DNA from: Kineosporia babensis | Lineage (GTDB): Bacteria > Actinomycetota > Actinomycetes > Actinomycetales > Kineosporiaceae | Assembly (NCBI RefSeq): GCF_021129305.1 | Contig: NZ_JAJOMB010000011.1 | Span: 186,001 to 250,000, forward strand | DNA: 64,000 nt | Direction: 5' to 3' | Part shown: in pieces, positions 63,856-64,000 of the stretch | How the letters are laid out: every line of letters begins with the position of its first letter | Position numbering within the stretch: the first letter of the stretch is position 1 | Program-made: the position numbers and the translations under genes | Notes under the pieces: generated by a model | What the model saw: only the letters and a program-made list of their open reading frames with translations | Database searches by the model: none | Told to the model about the DNA's origin: nothing

Positions 63856-64000
63856 GGCCTGTCCTGGAAGAAAGTAGCCAGTTCGGCCGCCAGCAGCCGG
63901 AAAGCCTTGCCGCGGTGACTGATCGCGTTCTTCTCGGCAGCGGACAGCTCGGCGGCCGAGCGGGTCTCACCTTCCGGCCGCAGGATCGGGTCGTAGCCGA
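63852..64000 (-). CDS. rdgB: RdgB/HAM1 family non-canonical purine NTP pyrophosphatase, C-terminal part
   Basis: The window keeps the last 49 codons. GYDPILRPEGETRSAAELS and EKNAISHRGKAFRLLA are the conserved end of RdgB/HAM1 proteins, which hydrolyse dITP, XTP and similar to monophosphates. The rest lies beyond the window edge. Its stop is convergent with the hydrolase gene, overlapping by 3-4 bp. Confidence 0.93.
   Translation of the reverse strand, partial: GYDPILRPEGETRSAAELSAAEKNAISHRGKAFRLLAAELATFFQDRP

Overview
The window is high-GC DNA from an actinomycete. The lineage signs are a split regulator trio (XRE/DUF5753 protein, DUF397 protein and RsbW-like ATPase), a DUF574 methyltransferase, DUF1707 and DUF3618 proteins, a SAM riboswitch of the SAM-I/SAM-IV superfamily and many GTG starts. 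A Kineosporia-like or other sporulating actinomycete is possible, but the genus cannot be fixed from the sequence alone. No transposase, integrase, plasmid gene or CRISPR array was seen, so it reads as chromosome with much accessory metabolism.

Bases 1-10.9 kb hold a UbiA prenyltransferase with a TetR regulator, divergent from a DrrAB-type drug exporter; a phosphodiesterase; a DUF72 remnant; two identical tRNA-Lys genes with their own terminators; oligoribonuclease; a PrsW protease; the XRE/DUF397/ATPase trio, whose XRE gene is frameshifted at a seven-base homopolymer; and a DUF574 methyltransferase.

Bases 10.9-19.3 kb form one divergent catabolic locus. It has a GntR regulator, flavin reductase, SnoaL-like protein and BCCT transporter on one side. 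On the other are two DUF1185 proteins, an alpha/beta hydrolase, an aldehyde dehydrogenase, a tautomerase and a luciferase-like monooxygenase. Both promoters carry the same 15-bp operator just after the -10 box. The enzyme classes match two-component oxygenase pathways that open N-methylated or N-heterocyclic compounds such as trigonelline. The substrate is inferred.

Bases 19.35-20.1 kb are a degenerate tandem repeat array with two perfect 99-bp copies, followed by a HEXXXH protein and a CAP-domain protein. Bases 22.4-28.7 kb are a glycoside uptake operon (binding protein, two permeases, GH4 enzyme, BadF-type kinase) divergent from a DeoR regulator, with a repeated heptamer between them.

Bases 28.7-38.4 kb hold a SorC regulator divergent from an eight-gene operon: DUF2291 lipoprotein, ribose-type ABC transporter, split transketolase, FGGY kinase and TIM-barrel isomerase. 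This is the gene set of the non-oxidative D-apiose pathway.

Bases 38.5-64 kb are mixed. They include two GGDEF-EAL proteins (one behind a possible structured leader), a metzincin, MerR and CAP proteins, two crotonases, a PHP nuclease-like protein, a P450 overlapping a GroES-like gene, Bcp, tRNA-Leu, a SAM riboswitch before a class V aminotransferase, a sulfite-oxidase-like enzyme with a two-component system, a phospholipase A2 overlapping an integral-membrane hydrolase, and the end of rdgB.
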